A stretch of 64,000 bases of DNA from Aureimonas sp. SA4125 (GTDB lineage Bacteria; Pseudomonadota; Alphaproteobacteria; Rhizobiales; Rhizobiaceae), in assembly GCF_019973775.1 (NCBI RefSeq), contig NZ_AP025032.1:2976001-3040000 (forward strand). The letters are read 5' to 3'. Shown one piece after another: positions 22,027-31,645 of this stretch. Numbering within the stretch: the first letter of the stretch is position 1; each line of letters starts with the position of its first letter. The translations under genes were made by a program, and so were the position numbers. The notes below the pieces were generated by a model that had not been told where the DNA came from, did not search any database, and worked only from the letters and a program-made list of their open reading frames with translations.

Positions 22027-23060
22027 GCGACCCTCCTCGGTCCTGCGGCCGCCCTGATCTCGTCCGCGATGCGCTCGGCAAAGGACGGCGCGAGGAGAAA
22101 GCCGTGGCGGTAGAGGCCATTGAGGCTGAGACCTTCGGCTCCCCGCCCGATCCGGGGCAGGTTGTCGGGAAAGGCCGGTCGGAGGCCCGCGCCGGTCTCG
22201 ATGATCGCGGCCTCGCCAAAACCCGGATGCAGCGCCACGGCGGCGTTGAGGAGATCCATGATCGAGCGGGCGGTGATGGGGCCGGCCGCCGCACTCTCGA
22301 TCTCGGTCGCGCCCAGCATGAACACGTCCTTGCCGCGCGGCACGACATAGAGCGGATGGCGCGGATGCAGGAGCCGCACCGGCCGGGAAAGCGAGACGCC
22401 GGGGGCATGGAGGATCAGCATCTCGCCGCGGACATGCCGCAGCGCCGGGTCCGGCGCCGCCGAACCGCGGCAGTCGATCACCCGCGCACCTTTCCCCACC
22501 GCCAGGTGCACCGGGTCGACGGCGGCATTCATAACCAAGGTCCCGCCCAGTGCGATGAATCGCTCGGCCAGCGCTTCGAGGGCTGTTCGCGGATCGAGAT
22601 GGGCCTCGTCGGCGAAGAACAGGCCGGCGGCAAAGCGCCCGGCGAGATCCGGCTCGATGGCGGCAAGGCCGGCCGCGTCGAGAAGCTCTCCGCCCTCCGT
22701 CCGGCGGGCAAAACGCGCCACCTCCCCGGCGTCGCGCGAGAGCGCGACGACGAGGGTGCCGCGCCGTTCGACGCCGGGCACGCGGTCGGCCCACCACTCG
22801 ATGGCGGCGAGCCCCGGCGCAACGATCGAGGCATCCGCCTTTTCCGCCTCGCAATGCGGCGCCAGCATGCCCCCGGCAAGCCAGGATGCCGCGCCTTGCC
22901 CCAGCCTCGCGGTGCGGTCGTAGAGCGTGACGGGCATGCCGCGCTCGGCCAGCGTGACGGCCGTCGTAAGGCCGGCAACGCCCGCACCGACGATGGCGAT
23001 CGCCCCAATTCCCTCATGCCGAGCCTGTCGAAGCACGAGGGACCGGCACGCCCCCGGCAT
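22023..23060 (-). CDS. thiO: Glycine oxidase ThiO
   Basis: An FAD-dependent glycine oxidase of about 345 residues supplying dehydroglycine for thiazole formation. The FAD motif AIVGAGVAGLTTAV lies about 20 residues from the start, followed by LGQGAASWLAGGMLAPHCEAEKA in part, DPRTALEALAERF, RGEMLILHAPG and GLYRHGFLLAPSFAE near the end. The start is uncertain. The ATG at 23058-23060 gives a short N-terminal extension encoded by an interspersed repeat (23011-23041), and a GTG at 23067-23069 or a GTG inside the repeat are alternatives. It follows thiC by 11 bases. Confidence 0.92.
   Translation of the reverse strand: MPGACRSLVLRQARHEGIGAIAIVGAGVAGLTTAVTLAERGMPVTLYDRTARLGQGAASWLAGGMLAPHCEAEKADASIVAPGLAAIEWWADRVPGVERRGTLVVALSRDAGEVARFARRTEGGELLDAAGLAAIEPDLAGRFAAGLFFADEAHLDPRTALEALAERFIALGGTLVMNAAVDPVHLAVGKGARVIDCRGSAAPDPALRHVRGEMLILHAPGVSLSRPVRLLHPRHPLYVVPRGKDVFMLGATEIESAAAGPITARSIMDLLNAAVALHPGFGEAAIIETGAGLRPAFPDNLPRIGRGAEGLSLNGLYRHGFLLAPSFAERIADEIRAAAGPRRVA
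23011..23041. repeat. Interspersed palindromic repeat inside the 5' end of thiO
   Basis: A 31-base unit bounded by CCCTC and GAGGG with core GAGCCTGTCGAAGCAC. It matches the common alphaproteobacterial repeat usually found between genes (CCTTCGACAGGCTCAG type on the other strand). Here it falls within the thiO reading frame, where it would encode roughly VLRQARHEG just before the FAD-binding motif. A weaker partial match (GAGCCTGTCCGAACGAC) is near 5745-5761 between hutF and the lyase paralogue. Confidence 0.6.
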
Positions 23061-23071
23061 GCCCGACACCC

Positions 23072-25075
<2,004 letters not shown>

Positions 25076-25127
25076 AGCCTAGCGAGCTGCACCATTCTGT
25101 CAAGCAAGGCTTCCAGTCAGGCATTCA

Positions 25128-25169
25128 TAAGGTGGCGGCCCTGCGGGCCGGCTTCGCCGGCTCGCCTTA
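25128..25169. repeat. Small palindromic element with two hairpins
   Basis: A 42-base element bounded by TAAGG and CCTTA, enclosing two adjacent stems, GGCCC-TGC-GGGCC and GCCGGC-TTC-GCCGGC. It sits in the 415-base interval between thiC and the diguanylate cyclase gene, upstream of the riboswitch region. The compact double-stem form is like REP sequences, but only one copy is seen in this window. The rest of 25170-25287 shows nothing recognisable apart from presumably a promoter. Confidence 0.45.
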
Positions 25170-25287
25170 CGCCAGGAAATACCCGGTAGTTTCAAGGGCT
25201 TGTGAACAGCACGTTAGGCCCCTACAGAATGTCTTCATATGCTGGCGTTACCGTCGGCCTTGAACCTGAACGGTCTGGTAGTTCGCA

Positions 25288-26403
25288 ATGGCAGGCACAT
25301 CGTCCTTCGCTTCCGTCGTCCTCGTTCCGTCAGGCGGGAAAGGGGGCTTGGGAAGCATCGACTCGCGGGCGTCCTGTCCGCTGCTGGATCCCCTGGCCTC
25401 GCCATCGCGCGCGCCCCTGGAGGGCGAGTTCTGCCCGTTGCACGAGAGCCCGCTGGGCGTCGTCGGTCGTCTGGAGACGTTGGTCCGCGAACAGGAGGCG
25501 ATTCTGCGCCAGCAGGCCGACGCGCTTGCCGAGGGGCGCCGGAGCTTCGAGCGCGCGTCTGCCGCCGCCCGGATCGGGTTCTGGGAATGCCGGCTGGCAG
25601 ACAACGTGCTGACATGGTCGGATATGGTCTACGATCTCTTCGACATTCCCCAGGGATCGAGCCTCGATCGTGCGAAAACGGTCGAGTACTACAGCCCGGC
25701 CTCCAAGGAGGCGCTCAACGCTCTGCGGAGTCAGGCGATCGCGCAGCGTTCCGGCTTTTCGCTGGATGCCGAGATCATCACACCGAAGGGGCGGCACCGC
25801 TGGATCCGGCTGACGGCGACCGTCGAATCCGATCGAGGCGACGACGGCCGCATCTTCGGAATGAAGCAGGATATCACCGAGGAGAAGATCCGCGCCGACC
25901 GGACGCGGTTTATGGCAGAGTTCGATTGCATGACGGGACTGGCGAACCGTCACCGCTTCCAGGATCGGCTCTCCGCGAGCCAGAGCGACCCGGCGGCCGC
26001 CCTCGGCGCGCTGCTTCTCGTCGATCTCGACGGGTTCAAGCAGGTCAACGACACGTTCGGCCATGCGCTGGGAGACGCGTGCCTGATTGAAATGGCGGCG
26101 CGCCTTGCCAAAGAATGCAACGGCGCCGAACTCGTCGCACGGATCGGCGGCGACGAATTCGCCGTGCTGATTGGGCCCGATCTGAGCGATCTGGTGGTCG
26201 CCGGCTACGCTGCACGCATCGTCCACGCGCTGAGCCAGCCGGTCAAAACCGCCGATGCGACGGTCGCGATGAGCGCCTCTGTCGGCATCGCCTACGTCCG
26301 CGGGTGTCAGCCGTCCGAACTGTTTCGCAACGCCGATAGCGCCCTCTACGCAGCCAAGGCGGCCGGGCGGAACACATTTCGGTTTTTCCGGCAAGCCCGT
26401 TGA
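25288..26403 (+). CDS. PAS-GGDEF diguanylate cyclase
   Basis: A 371-residue soluble protein with a short coiled region (about 60-88), one PAS domain (about 90-200) and a GGDEF domain (about 205-370). The catalytic motif is intact as GGDEF at residues 287-291, with the metal Asp in VDLDGFKQVND, so it should make cyclic di-GMP. The product-inhibition site RxxD five residues before the motif is absent (NGAE instead), suggesting no classical feedback control. No phosphodiesterase EAL domain is present. The first 50 residues are low complexity and an internal start is possible. Confidence 0.88.
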   Translation: MAGTSSFASVVLVPSGGKGGLGSIDSRASCPLLDPLASPSRAPLEGEFCPLHESPLGVVGRLETLVREQEAILRQQADALAEGRRSFERASAAARIGFWECRLADNVLTWSDMVYDLFDIPQGSSLDRAKTVEYYSPASKEALNALRSQAIAQRSGFSLDAEIITPKGRHRWIRLTATVESDRGDDGRIFGMKQDITEEKIRADRTRFMAEFDCMTGLANRHRFQDRLSASQSDPAAALGALLLVDLDGFKQVNDTFGHALGDACLIEMAARLAKECNGAELVARIGGDEFAVLIGPDLSDLVVAGYAARIVHALSQPVKTADATVAMSASVGIAYVRGCQPSELFRNADSALYAAKAAGRNTFRFFRQAR

Positions 26404-26463
26404 GCCGAGACGCGCGGAGCGAGCGGGATCGCCCGGTCCCCCGGGAGGGCGGCGCCGGGCTGA

Positions 26464-27687
26464 ATGGACATCCCCGATGATTCACGCTTTAGCTCGGGCA
26501 TGACAGATCGATCGGGCGCCGAGACGCCGTCACGCCTTGCCGCCATCGCTGCGGCGACCGACCTTCGCGAAGGCGCCGAGGGCGTGGCACTGATCCTGCG
26601 CACGGCGTTCCGCGACGGCCCGCTGCTCCTGCGCGACCTGGCAAAGGCCGTGCGCATGCCGCTGCCGGTCGTCGGTGCCGTCCGGCGCGAACTGGAGCGG
26701 ACGGGGCTGCTCGATCGTGGCCAGGGCGTCGAGCTCAGCGTGACCGGCAAGGCGTTCTGCCGCGACACTCTCGGCATTTCCGCCCGGCACGATCCGCGCT
26801 GCGCATGCTGCCACGGGCACGGCGTCGTCGTGGCGCCGGAGCTGGCGCCGGCGCTGCGCCTCATCGAAGAGCACGCGGCCCTCGGCCCCCCGGTCGACGT
26901 GACGCTCGATCAGGCGCCCTGCACGCCGGAAACGGCCCTGCGGCGCGCGCTCGCGATGCACGAGGCCGGCGCGCTGGACGGGCGCTCGATCATCATTCTC
27001 GGCGACGACGATTCCATGTCCGTGGCGCTGACGCTGCTGGCTCGGGCTATCGGTGCAGCGCCGCGGCGGGTGACGGTCCTCGAGCTCGATCCCGGTCGCA
27101 TCGCCCATCTCGACGCCGCGCGGCAGCGGCACGGCCTCGATTTCGAGGTCATCGCCCATGACCTTCGCGATCCGCTGCCGGCGGATCTGCGCGGACGCTT
27201 CGACGTGTTCGAGACCGATCCGCCCTACACGGTCGACGGCATGAGCCTGTTCGTCTCGCGTGGTCTGGAGGCCCTGCGCTCCGAGCCCGGCCTGCCCGGC
27301 TTCCTGTCCTATGGCGATCTTGCCCCCGACGATCTCCTCGACCTGCAGTCGCGGCTGACGGACATGGGGCTCGTCGCGACGCGCATAAGACCCTCGTTCA
27401 ACGCCTATCAGGGCGCCTCCATCCTCGGCTCGGTCGGCCAGTTGATCGATCTGCGCACGACCCGCCGGACCAAGGCCCTGACGGAGGCGGAAGCGATCTT
27501 CGCCGCGCCGATCTATACCGGCGAGGTTCGCCCGCGCGAGCGGCGCTATCAATGCCGGGCCTGCGGCGCGGTCACCGGTATCGGAACGGGCGAAGCCTTC
27601 GCGACGATCGAAGCACTGAAGACGGCAGGCTGCCCGGCCTGCGGCGAGACCGTCTTCAAGCGCCTGCACGCCAAGACGACCTACTGA
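26464..27687 (+). CDS. Bis-aminopropyl spermidine synthase-like protein (BpsA family)
   Basis: A 407-residue protein of the BpsA / former DUF43 family. Characterised thermophile members transfer aminopropyl groups from decarboxylated AdoMet to spermidine, giving branched polyamines. It has a winged-helix-like N-terminal part (about 40-100), a CxxC at 113-116, a Rossmann methyltransferase-like core with GDDD at 180-183 and DPPYT at 252-256, and a C-terminal zinc ribbon with Cys 364/367 and 390/393. The GDDD and DPP motifs are the aminopropyl-acceptor and donor-site motifs of the family. It converges with the ACP gene, two bases apart. The start could instead be the ATG at 26500. The acceptor here is unknown. 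Confidence 0.82.
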   Translation: MDIPDDSRFSSGMTDRSGAETPSRLAAIAAATDLREGAEGVALILRTAFRDGPLLLRDLAKAVRMPLPVVGAVRRELERTGLLDRGQGVELSVTGKAFCRDTLGISARHDPRCACCHGHGVVVAPELAPALRLIEEHAALGPPVDVTLDQAPCTPETALRRALAMHEAGALDGRSIIILGDDDSMSVALTLLARAIGAAPRRVTVLELDPGRIAHLDAARQRHGLDFEVIAHDLRDPLPADLRGRFDVFETDPPYTVDGMSLFVSRGLEALRSEPGLPGFLSYGDLAPDDLLDLQSRLTDMGLVATRIRPSFNAYQGASILGSVGQLIDLRTTRRTKALTEAEAIFAAPIYTGEVRPRERRYQCRACGAVTGIGTGEAFATIEALKTAGCPACGETVFKRLHAKTTY

Positions 27688-27689
27688 CG

Positions 27690-27935
27690 CTATCGGCGCA
27701 AGGCTGCCGCCTCGAGGGCGGCGAGAAGTCCGCGGATGCCGCCCGCGGTCTCGATCTCCGCCATGGTCAGCGCAACGCCGAACTGCGCTTCGGCTGCCAG
27801 GACGATCCGGACCTGGCCGAAACTGTCCCAGGCGGCGATGTCGGCGCCCTGTGTTTCCAGGCCGAGGCTGGTCGCCGGCACTTGCAGCACGTCGGAGACG
27901 AGCTGGACGACGGCGTCGAGGTTTACATCACTCAC
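27690..27935 (-). CDS. Acyl carrier protein
   Basis: An 81-residue carrier protein with the 4'-phosphopantetheine attachment Ser in WDSFGQVRIV (about residue 41) and the usual four-helix pattern. It starts with a GTG at 27933-27935 that overlaps the stop of the FkbH-like gene (GTGA), so the two are translated together. This pairing is typical of FkbH systems, where the HAD protein loads a three-carbon glyceryl unit from 1,3-bisphosphoglycerate onto a dedicated ACP. It is not the fatty-acid AcpP, judging by sequence and context. Confidence 0.88.
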   Translation of the reverse strand: MSDVNLDAVVQLVSDVLQVPATSLGLETQGADIAAWDSFGQVRIVLAAEAQFGVALTMAEIETAGGIRGLLAALEAAALRR

Positions 27936-29638
27936 GCATGTCTCCCGTTCAGTCGATCGATCATCGCAATGCCCTGCGGCGGGCTGTCGAGTGCGGCGGC
28001 CCTGCCCGTCAGATCCACCTGCCATTCGCCATTGCGCTCGGCAAAGCCGTGGCGCGCCAGGCAATCGCGCGCCGGCTCATTGCGTTCGAGGATTTCGATC
28101 CGGCCGAGGATGCGCGTGAGACCGAGTTCCCTCGCCCGGAGTGCGAGGGCATGGAGCATGGCGCTCTCGACGCGCCGCTGCAGCGCACGGCAGCTGAGGC
28201 AGAAGGCGTCGATCATGGCGGCATCGCCGCGCTGCGACGCCAGTACCAGGCCGACGAGGCCATGCGCGCCGAATGCGTCGTCGAGCCGCGCCATGAAGTC
28301 GAGCCCGCTCTGCCGGGTGCCGAGCTGCACGAGATTCGGGCGAAGCGCGGTGAACCGGAACTGATTGACGCGCGCCGCAAGCTCGGCCGCACGTGGCAGG
28401 AGGTCGGTCGCAAGCGGCTCGATCGTCACCTCGGTCTTCAGGCTGTGAAGAAAAACCGCATCGTCCGCCGCATCCGCCCGCAACCGCTCGACGGCCGCCC
28501 TGCGACCGTACTGCTCGGCCCGCAGCGGCGCATCGGCAGGCTGCGCTCCCGCCAGCAGCGGGTCCGCCAGAAGCGCCTGCGCGAAACTCTCGCCGGCATA
28601 GCGGCGCACGTCCATGTCCGGAAAACGGGCGGCGACCTTGGCGCAATTCACCGGATCGTCGTCGATGAAGACCGTATGCCCGGACGAAAGTCCCAGCCTT
28701 TCCAACACGTCCGCGACGAGGCTCGGCTTGTCCGACCAGCCGATGGAGCAGGCGGAAAAGTCGTCGATGCCGAGCGGCGCGTCGTCGAGCGTCGCAAAAT
28801 GTCGCTCGACCTCGGCCGCATCGTTGCGACTGGCCAAGGCGAGGACGAACCCCCGTAGCCGAAGCGCTGCCAGCGCCTCCGCATAGGCGTAACGGAGGGT
28901 CGGCGCCCCGCCGCCCGCCTCTCCGAGGACGCCGCCCCACAGCGTCTCGTCGAGATCGGTGACGACGAGCTTGGGCGCCTTTCCCTTCAGCCGGGCAGCA
29001 AGGCCCGCCGCCGCATCGGCGAGCCGGTCGGCCGCATCGGGCTTCAAAATGGTACCGAAGGTCGACGCGAAACGGGTATCGAAGACCGCAGCCCCACCCG
29101 TCGGCAAGTCCAGCGGGATCACGCCATGGCCGGCCCCATGCGGTACCGCGCCGCCGGCGGAAAAGCGCGCGACGGCAACCGGCGCCAGCGTGCGTGCCGC
29201 GAGCCTTGCGGCGAGATCGGCAACGAGCGCATCGCTCTCGCCCGTCGCATCCGGCACGAAGACCAGGCTGAGGTCGGCGTCCGCAAGACGGTCCGACGAG
29301 GGATCGGCCAGCGTTGCGCGGAGGTCGAGAAGGCCTTCGATGGCGCGGATCTCAACGGAAAACCCGGCAATGGCAAAGGCAAGACGCAGGGTTTCTTCCA
29401 GCGCCTGCGGCTGCTGGGTGGTGACGAGCAGCAACCGGAACGGCTCGCCGAACGGTCTCGGCGCCTCGGCTGAGGCCAGACGCAGCAGCGACGCCGCCCG
29501 CGACGTCCCCAGAACGGCGCGTGCCTCGCGCAACTCCCGCCCCAGGGCACCTCGACCGATGGCGGCAGCGCCGGCGATCGCGCTCGCCGACGGCAGCGCG
29601 TCCCCGGACGGTACGAAGCGCCACCAGTCGGCGGTCAT
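27932..29638 (-). CDS. FkbH-like HAD-IIIC protein with C-terminal GNAT-like domain
   Basis: A 568-residue protein. The N-terminal 210 residues are an SGNH-like/FkbH N-domain. The HAD-IIIC domain follows, with catalytic DLDET at 228-232 in DLDETLWGGVLGE and acidic FIDDDPVNC about 320. The last 150 residues look like a GNAT acyltransferase fold (LVGLVLASQRGDAAMIDAF, RILGRIEILERNEPARDCLARHGF). FkbH proteins capture a glyceryl unit as glyceryl-S-ACP. The ATG overlaps the SpeD-like stop by one base and the stop overlaps the ACP start. The ACP partner next door strongly supports carrier-protein chemistry. The final acceptor is unknown. Confidence 0.85.
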   Translation of the reverse strand: MTADWWRFVPSGDALPSASAIAGAAAIGRGALGRELREARAVLGTSRAASLLRLASAEAPRPFGEPFRLLLVTTQQPQALEETLRLAFAIAGFSVEIRAIEGLLDLRATLADPSSDRLADADLSLVFVPDATGESDALVADLAARLAARTLAPVAVARFSAGGAVPHGAGHGVIPLDLPTGGAAVFDTRFASTFGTILKPDAADRLADAAAGLAARLKGKAPKLVVTDLDETLWGGVLGEAGGGAPTLRYAYAEALAALRLRGFVLALASRNDAAEVERHFATLDDAPLGIDDFSACSIGWSDKPSLVADVLERLGLSSGHTVFIDDDPVNCAKVAARFPDMDVRRYAGESFAQALLADPLLAGAQPADAPLRAEQYGRRAAVERLRADAADDAVFLHSLKTEVTIEPLATDLLPRAAELAARVNQFRFTALRPNLVQLGTRQSGLDFMARLDDAFGAHGLVGLVLASQRGDAAMIDAFCLSCRALQRRVESAMLHALALRARELGLTRILGRIEILERNEPARDCLARHGFAERNGEWQVDLTGRAAALDSPPQGIAMIDRLNGRHA

Positions 29639-30000
29639 CAGGCGACCGGCGTCTCGAGGGATTCGATCGAGCGCGTGACGTAGCTGCGTTCGACGAGACC
29701 GTCGGGGCAGAGCCAGCGCGCCACTTCGTCGACGGCCGCATCCTCCGACATGTCGGGATTGCACAGGAGGATGTCGACCAGCACCATTCGATATTCCGGC
29801 CAGGTCGTCAGCATGATGTGGCTCTCGGCGAGAAACACCACCAGCGTGATGCCGTGCGGCACGTAGCGCTGGGCGTGCTCGCCGATGATCGTCGCGCCGG
29901 CCGCCGTCGCCGCGGCGAGCGCCGCATCGCGCAAAACGATCTCGTCCTCGATCTGGGGACCGCAATTGCGCATGTCCGCCAGGACCTGCCGAATTTTCAT
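29638..30000 (-). CDS. SpeD-like pyruvoyl-dependent decarboxylase, divergent active site
   Basis: A 120-residue homologue of prokaryotic S-adenosylmethionine decarboxylase. It retains the self-cleavage Ser 60 in LAESH, WPEY (67-70) and Cys 80 in LLCNP (equivalent to the catalytic Cys of SpeD). The His of the usual HTWPE motif, needed for processing in characterised enzymes, is Thr 65 here (TTWPE). The GHH/D-rich N-terminal block of classical SpeD is also weak. SpeD homologues have been shown to evolve into arginine or ornithine decarboxylases, so the substrate is open. It heads a three-gene operon with the FkbH-like and ACP genes. Confidence 0.8.
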   Translation of the reverse strand: MKIRQVLADMRNCGPQIEDEIVLRDAALAAATAAGATIIGEHAQRYVPHGITLVVFLAESHIMLTTWPEYRMVLVDILLCNPDMSEDAAVDEVARWLCPDGLVERSYVTRSIESLETPVA

Positions 30001-30204
30001 GGCGTCACCATCCCTTGGGAGGCTTGTCGCCCGTCCCGGGGTCCGCAGCCCGTGTCGGCCGCGTCCTGCTTCGTCTGGCGGTAGCCCGCCGGGTGGGCTT
30101 TCTATAGGGGCTGCCCGGCAGAGCGGCAAGACTTGCGGAAGGCGGCGGCGGCTTGGTACGACATCCCGGCGCCGGAAAGCCCCGCGCCCTGGAAGAAAGC
30201 TGCG

Positions 30205-30759
30205 ATGTCCCGCGAGAACGAAACCGTCGATCCGGCCTCGCCCCACGGGTCTCCCTTTCGCCCGACACCAAAAATCCGCAACTTCAAGCCGGCCGACATC
30301 GATGCCGTCGCCGGCTTCGAGGCGGAAATCGCCGTCCGCTCCTTCGCCGAGGAGGCGGTGACCGATCTCGACCACTACCGCAAGAAGCTCGGCAAGCTCC
30401 TGAAATACGGCGACGACTGGACGAAGGTGCTCGTGCTGACGGACGACCGGGGAGCGGAGGCCGTCGTCGGCTGGGCCTGGGTCGCGCCGCGGCAGAACTT
30501 CATCACCGGCGATACCTATGCCGATTTCCGCAGCCTTTACGTCGACGGTGCCAAAGCCGGCCCGTCGGCCGCCATCATGCTCCTACGCGCCGTGCTGGCG
30601 CACTGCGAAGCGAAAGGTTTCACCCGCATCGTCGGCCGCACGGCAACCAGCAACGCCGCGATGCGCTCGCTCTACGCGCTGGCCGGATTCCAGGAGCGCC
30701 ATGTCGTCTACGAACTGGACATCGGCCCGTCGGCCGAAGGACGGCGCCCGACGGGCTGA
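30205..30759 (+). CDS. GNAT family N-acetyltransferase
   Basis: A 184-residue protein with the GNAT fold. The core shows FRSLYVDGAKAGPSAAIMLLRAVLAHCE as the acetyl-CoA-binding helix region, then IVGRTATSNAAMRSLYALAGFQER, the classical motif B with Asn and a Tyr. It is divergent from the SpeD-like gene, 204 bases away, so it may share a promoter region with that operon. Acylation of an amine product would fit the neighbouring polyamine-type genes, but that is inference. GGAAG lies eight to twelve bases before the chosen ATG. Confidence 0.8.
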   Translation: MSRENETVDPASPHGSPFRPTPKIRNFKPADIDAVAGFEAEIAVRSFAEEAVTDLDHYRKKLGKLLKYGDDWTKVLVLTDDRGAEAVVGWAWVAPRQNFITGDTYADFRSLYVDGAKAGPSAAIMLLRAVLAHCEAKGFTRIVGRTATSNAAMRSLYALAGFQERHVVYELDIGPSAEGRRPTG

Positions 30760-30777
30760 CCGCTCCCGGCCAGTGCT

Positions 30778-31539
30778 TCAGATCGAGCCGGCCTCGACCA
30801 TGAAGTTGTTCGCCGTGCACATCGCGGCATCGTCGGAGGCGAGAAAGAGCACCATGCGGGCGAGATAGACCGGCGCGATCTCGACGGGCAGGCACTGACG
30901 CTCGAGATTGGCCGCGAGCGATTCCGGGGTCACCCAGAGTTCCTTCTGGCGCTCGGTCATCACCCAGCCCGGCACGACCGTGTTCACCCGGATGAGGTGC
31001 TTGCCGAGGTCACGGGCGAAGGAACGCGTCATGCCGTGCACCGCCGACTTCGCCGTGGTGTAGACCGGCATGTTGCCGACAGCCTGCCACCAGGAGTTCG
31101 AGCCGAGATTGATGATCGAGCCCTTGCGCGCCGCGATCATCCCCGGCGCTACGGCCTGGATGGCAAAGAACATATGGCGAAGATTCGTGGCGATGCGCTC
31201 GTCGTAATAGTCGGGCGTGACGTCTTCCCAGCCATGCCTGTCGTCGCGGGCGGCATTGTTGACGAGAACGCCCGCCGGGCCGTTGGCGGCTTCGAGGGCC
31301 GAAAAGGCGGCCTTCAGTGCGTCGATATCCTTGAGATCGCAAGCCTCGAAGGCGACCCGCCCCCCTGCATCCGAGATCTCAGCGGCCAGCGCTCTGCCAC
31401 GCGCATCATCAATGTCGACGAACCCGACCTTGGCATCCTGCGCCGCAAACGCGCGGACGATGTCGGCCCCGATGCCCGAGGCACCTCCCGTGACGATGAC
31501 GGCGACGTTCTTCAAGCTGGGATAACTGGCAAACTGCAT
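30778..31539 (-). CDS. SDR family oxidoreductase
   Basis: A 253-residue short-chain dehydrogenase. The NAD(P) motif TGGASGIG is near residue 18, Asp 43 in FVDID suggests NAD preference, NNAA is near 95 and the catalytic Ser...YTTAK (about 160-164) is intact. VVPGWVMTERQKELWV is seen in sugar/polyol dehydrogenases of the family, such as L-arabinose or D-galactose 1-dehydrogenase types. The substrate cannot be fixed from sequence. It converges with the GNAT gene, 18 bases apart, and lies before the tspO gene on the same strand. Confidence 0.88.
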   Translation of the reverse strand: MQFASYPSLKNVAVIVTGGASGIGADIVRAFAAQDAKVGFVDIDDARGRALAAEISDAGGRVAFEACDLKDIDALKAAFSALEAANGPAGVLVNNAARDDRHGWEDVTPDYYDERIATNLRHMFFAIQAVAPGMIAARKGSIINLGSNSWWQAVGNMPVYTTAKSAVHGMTRSFARDLGKHLIRVNTVVPGWVMTERQKELWVTPESLAANLERQCLPVEIAPVYLARMVLFLASDDAAMCTANNFMVEAGSI

Positions 31540-31645
31540 CTTCGACTCCGTTATCGGTCCGCGCGATCGGGCTGCGGCCTGTCACCGGCTTGCAGCATTC
31601 CTGCTGCGACCGGTCAAGAGAACCAGCAAACCCCGCCCGAACGGA

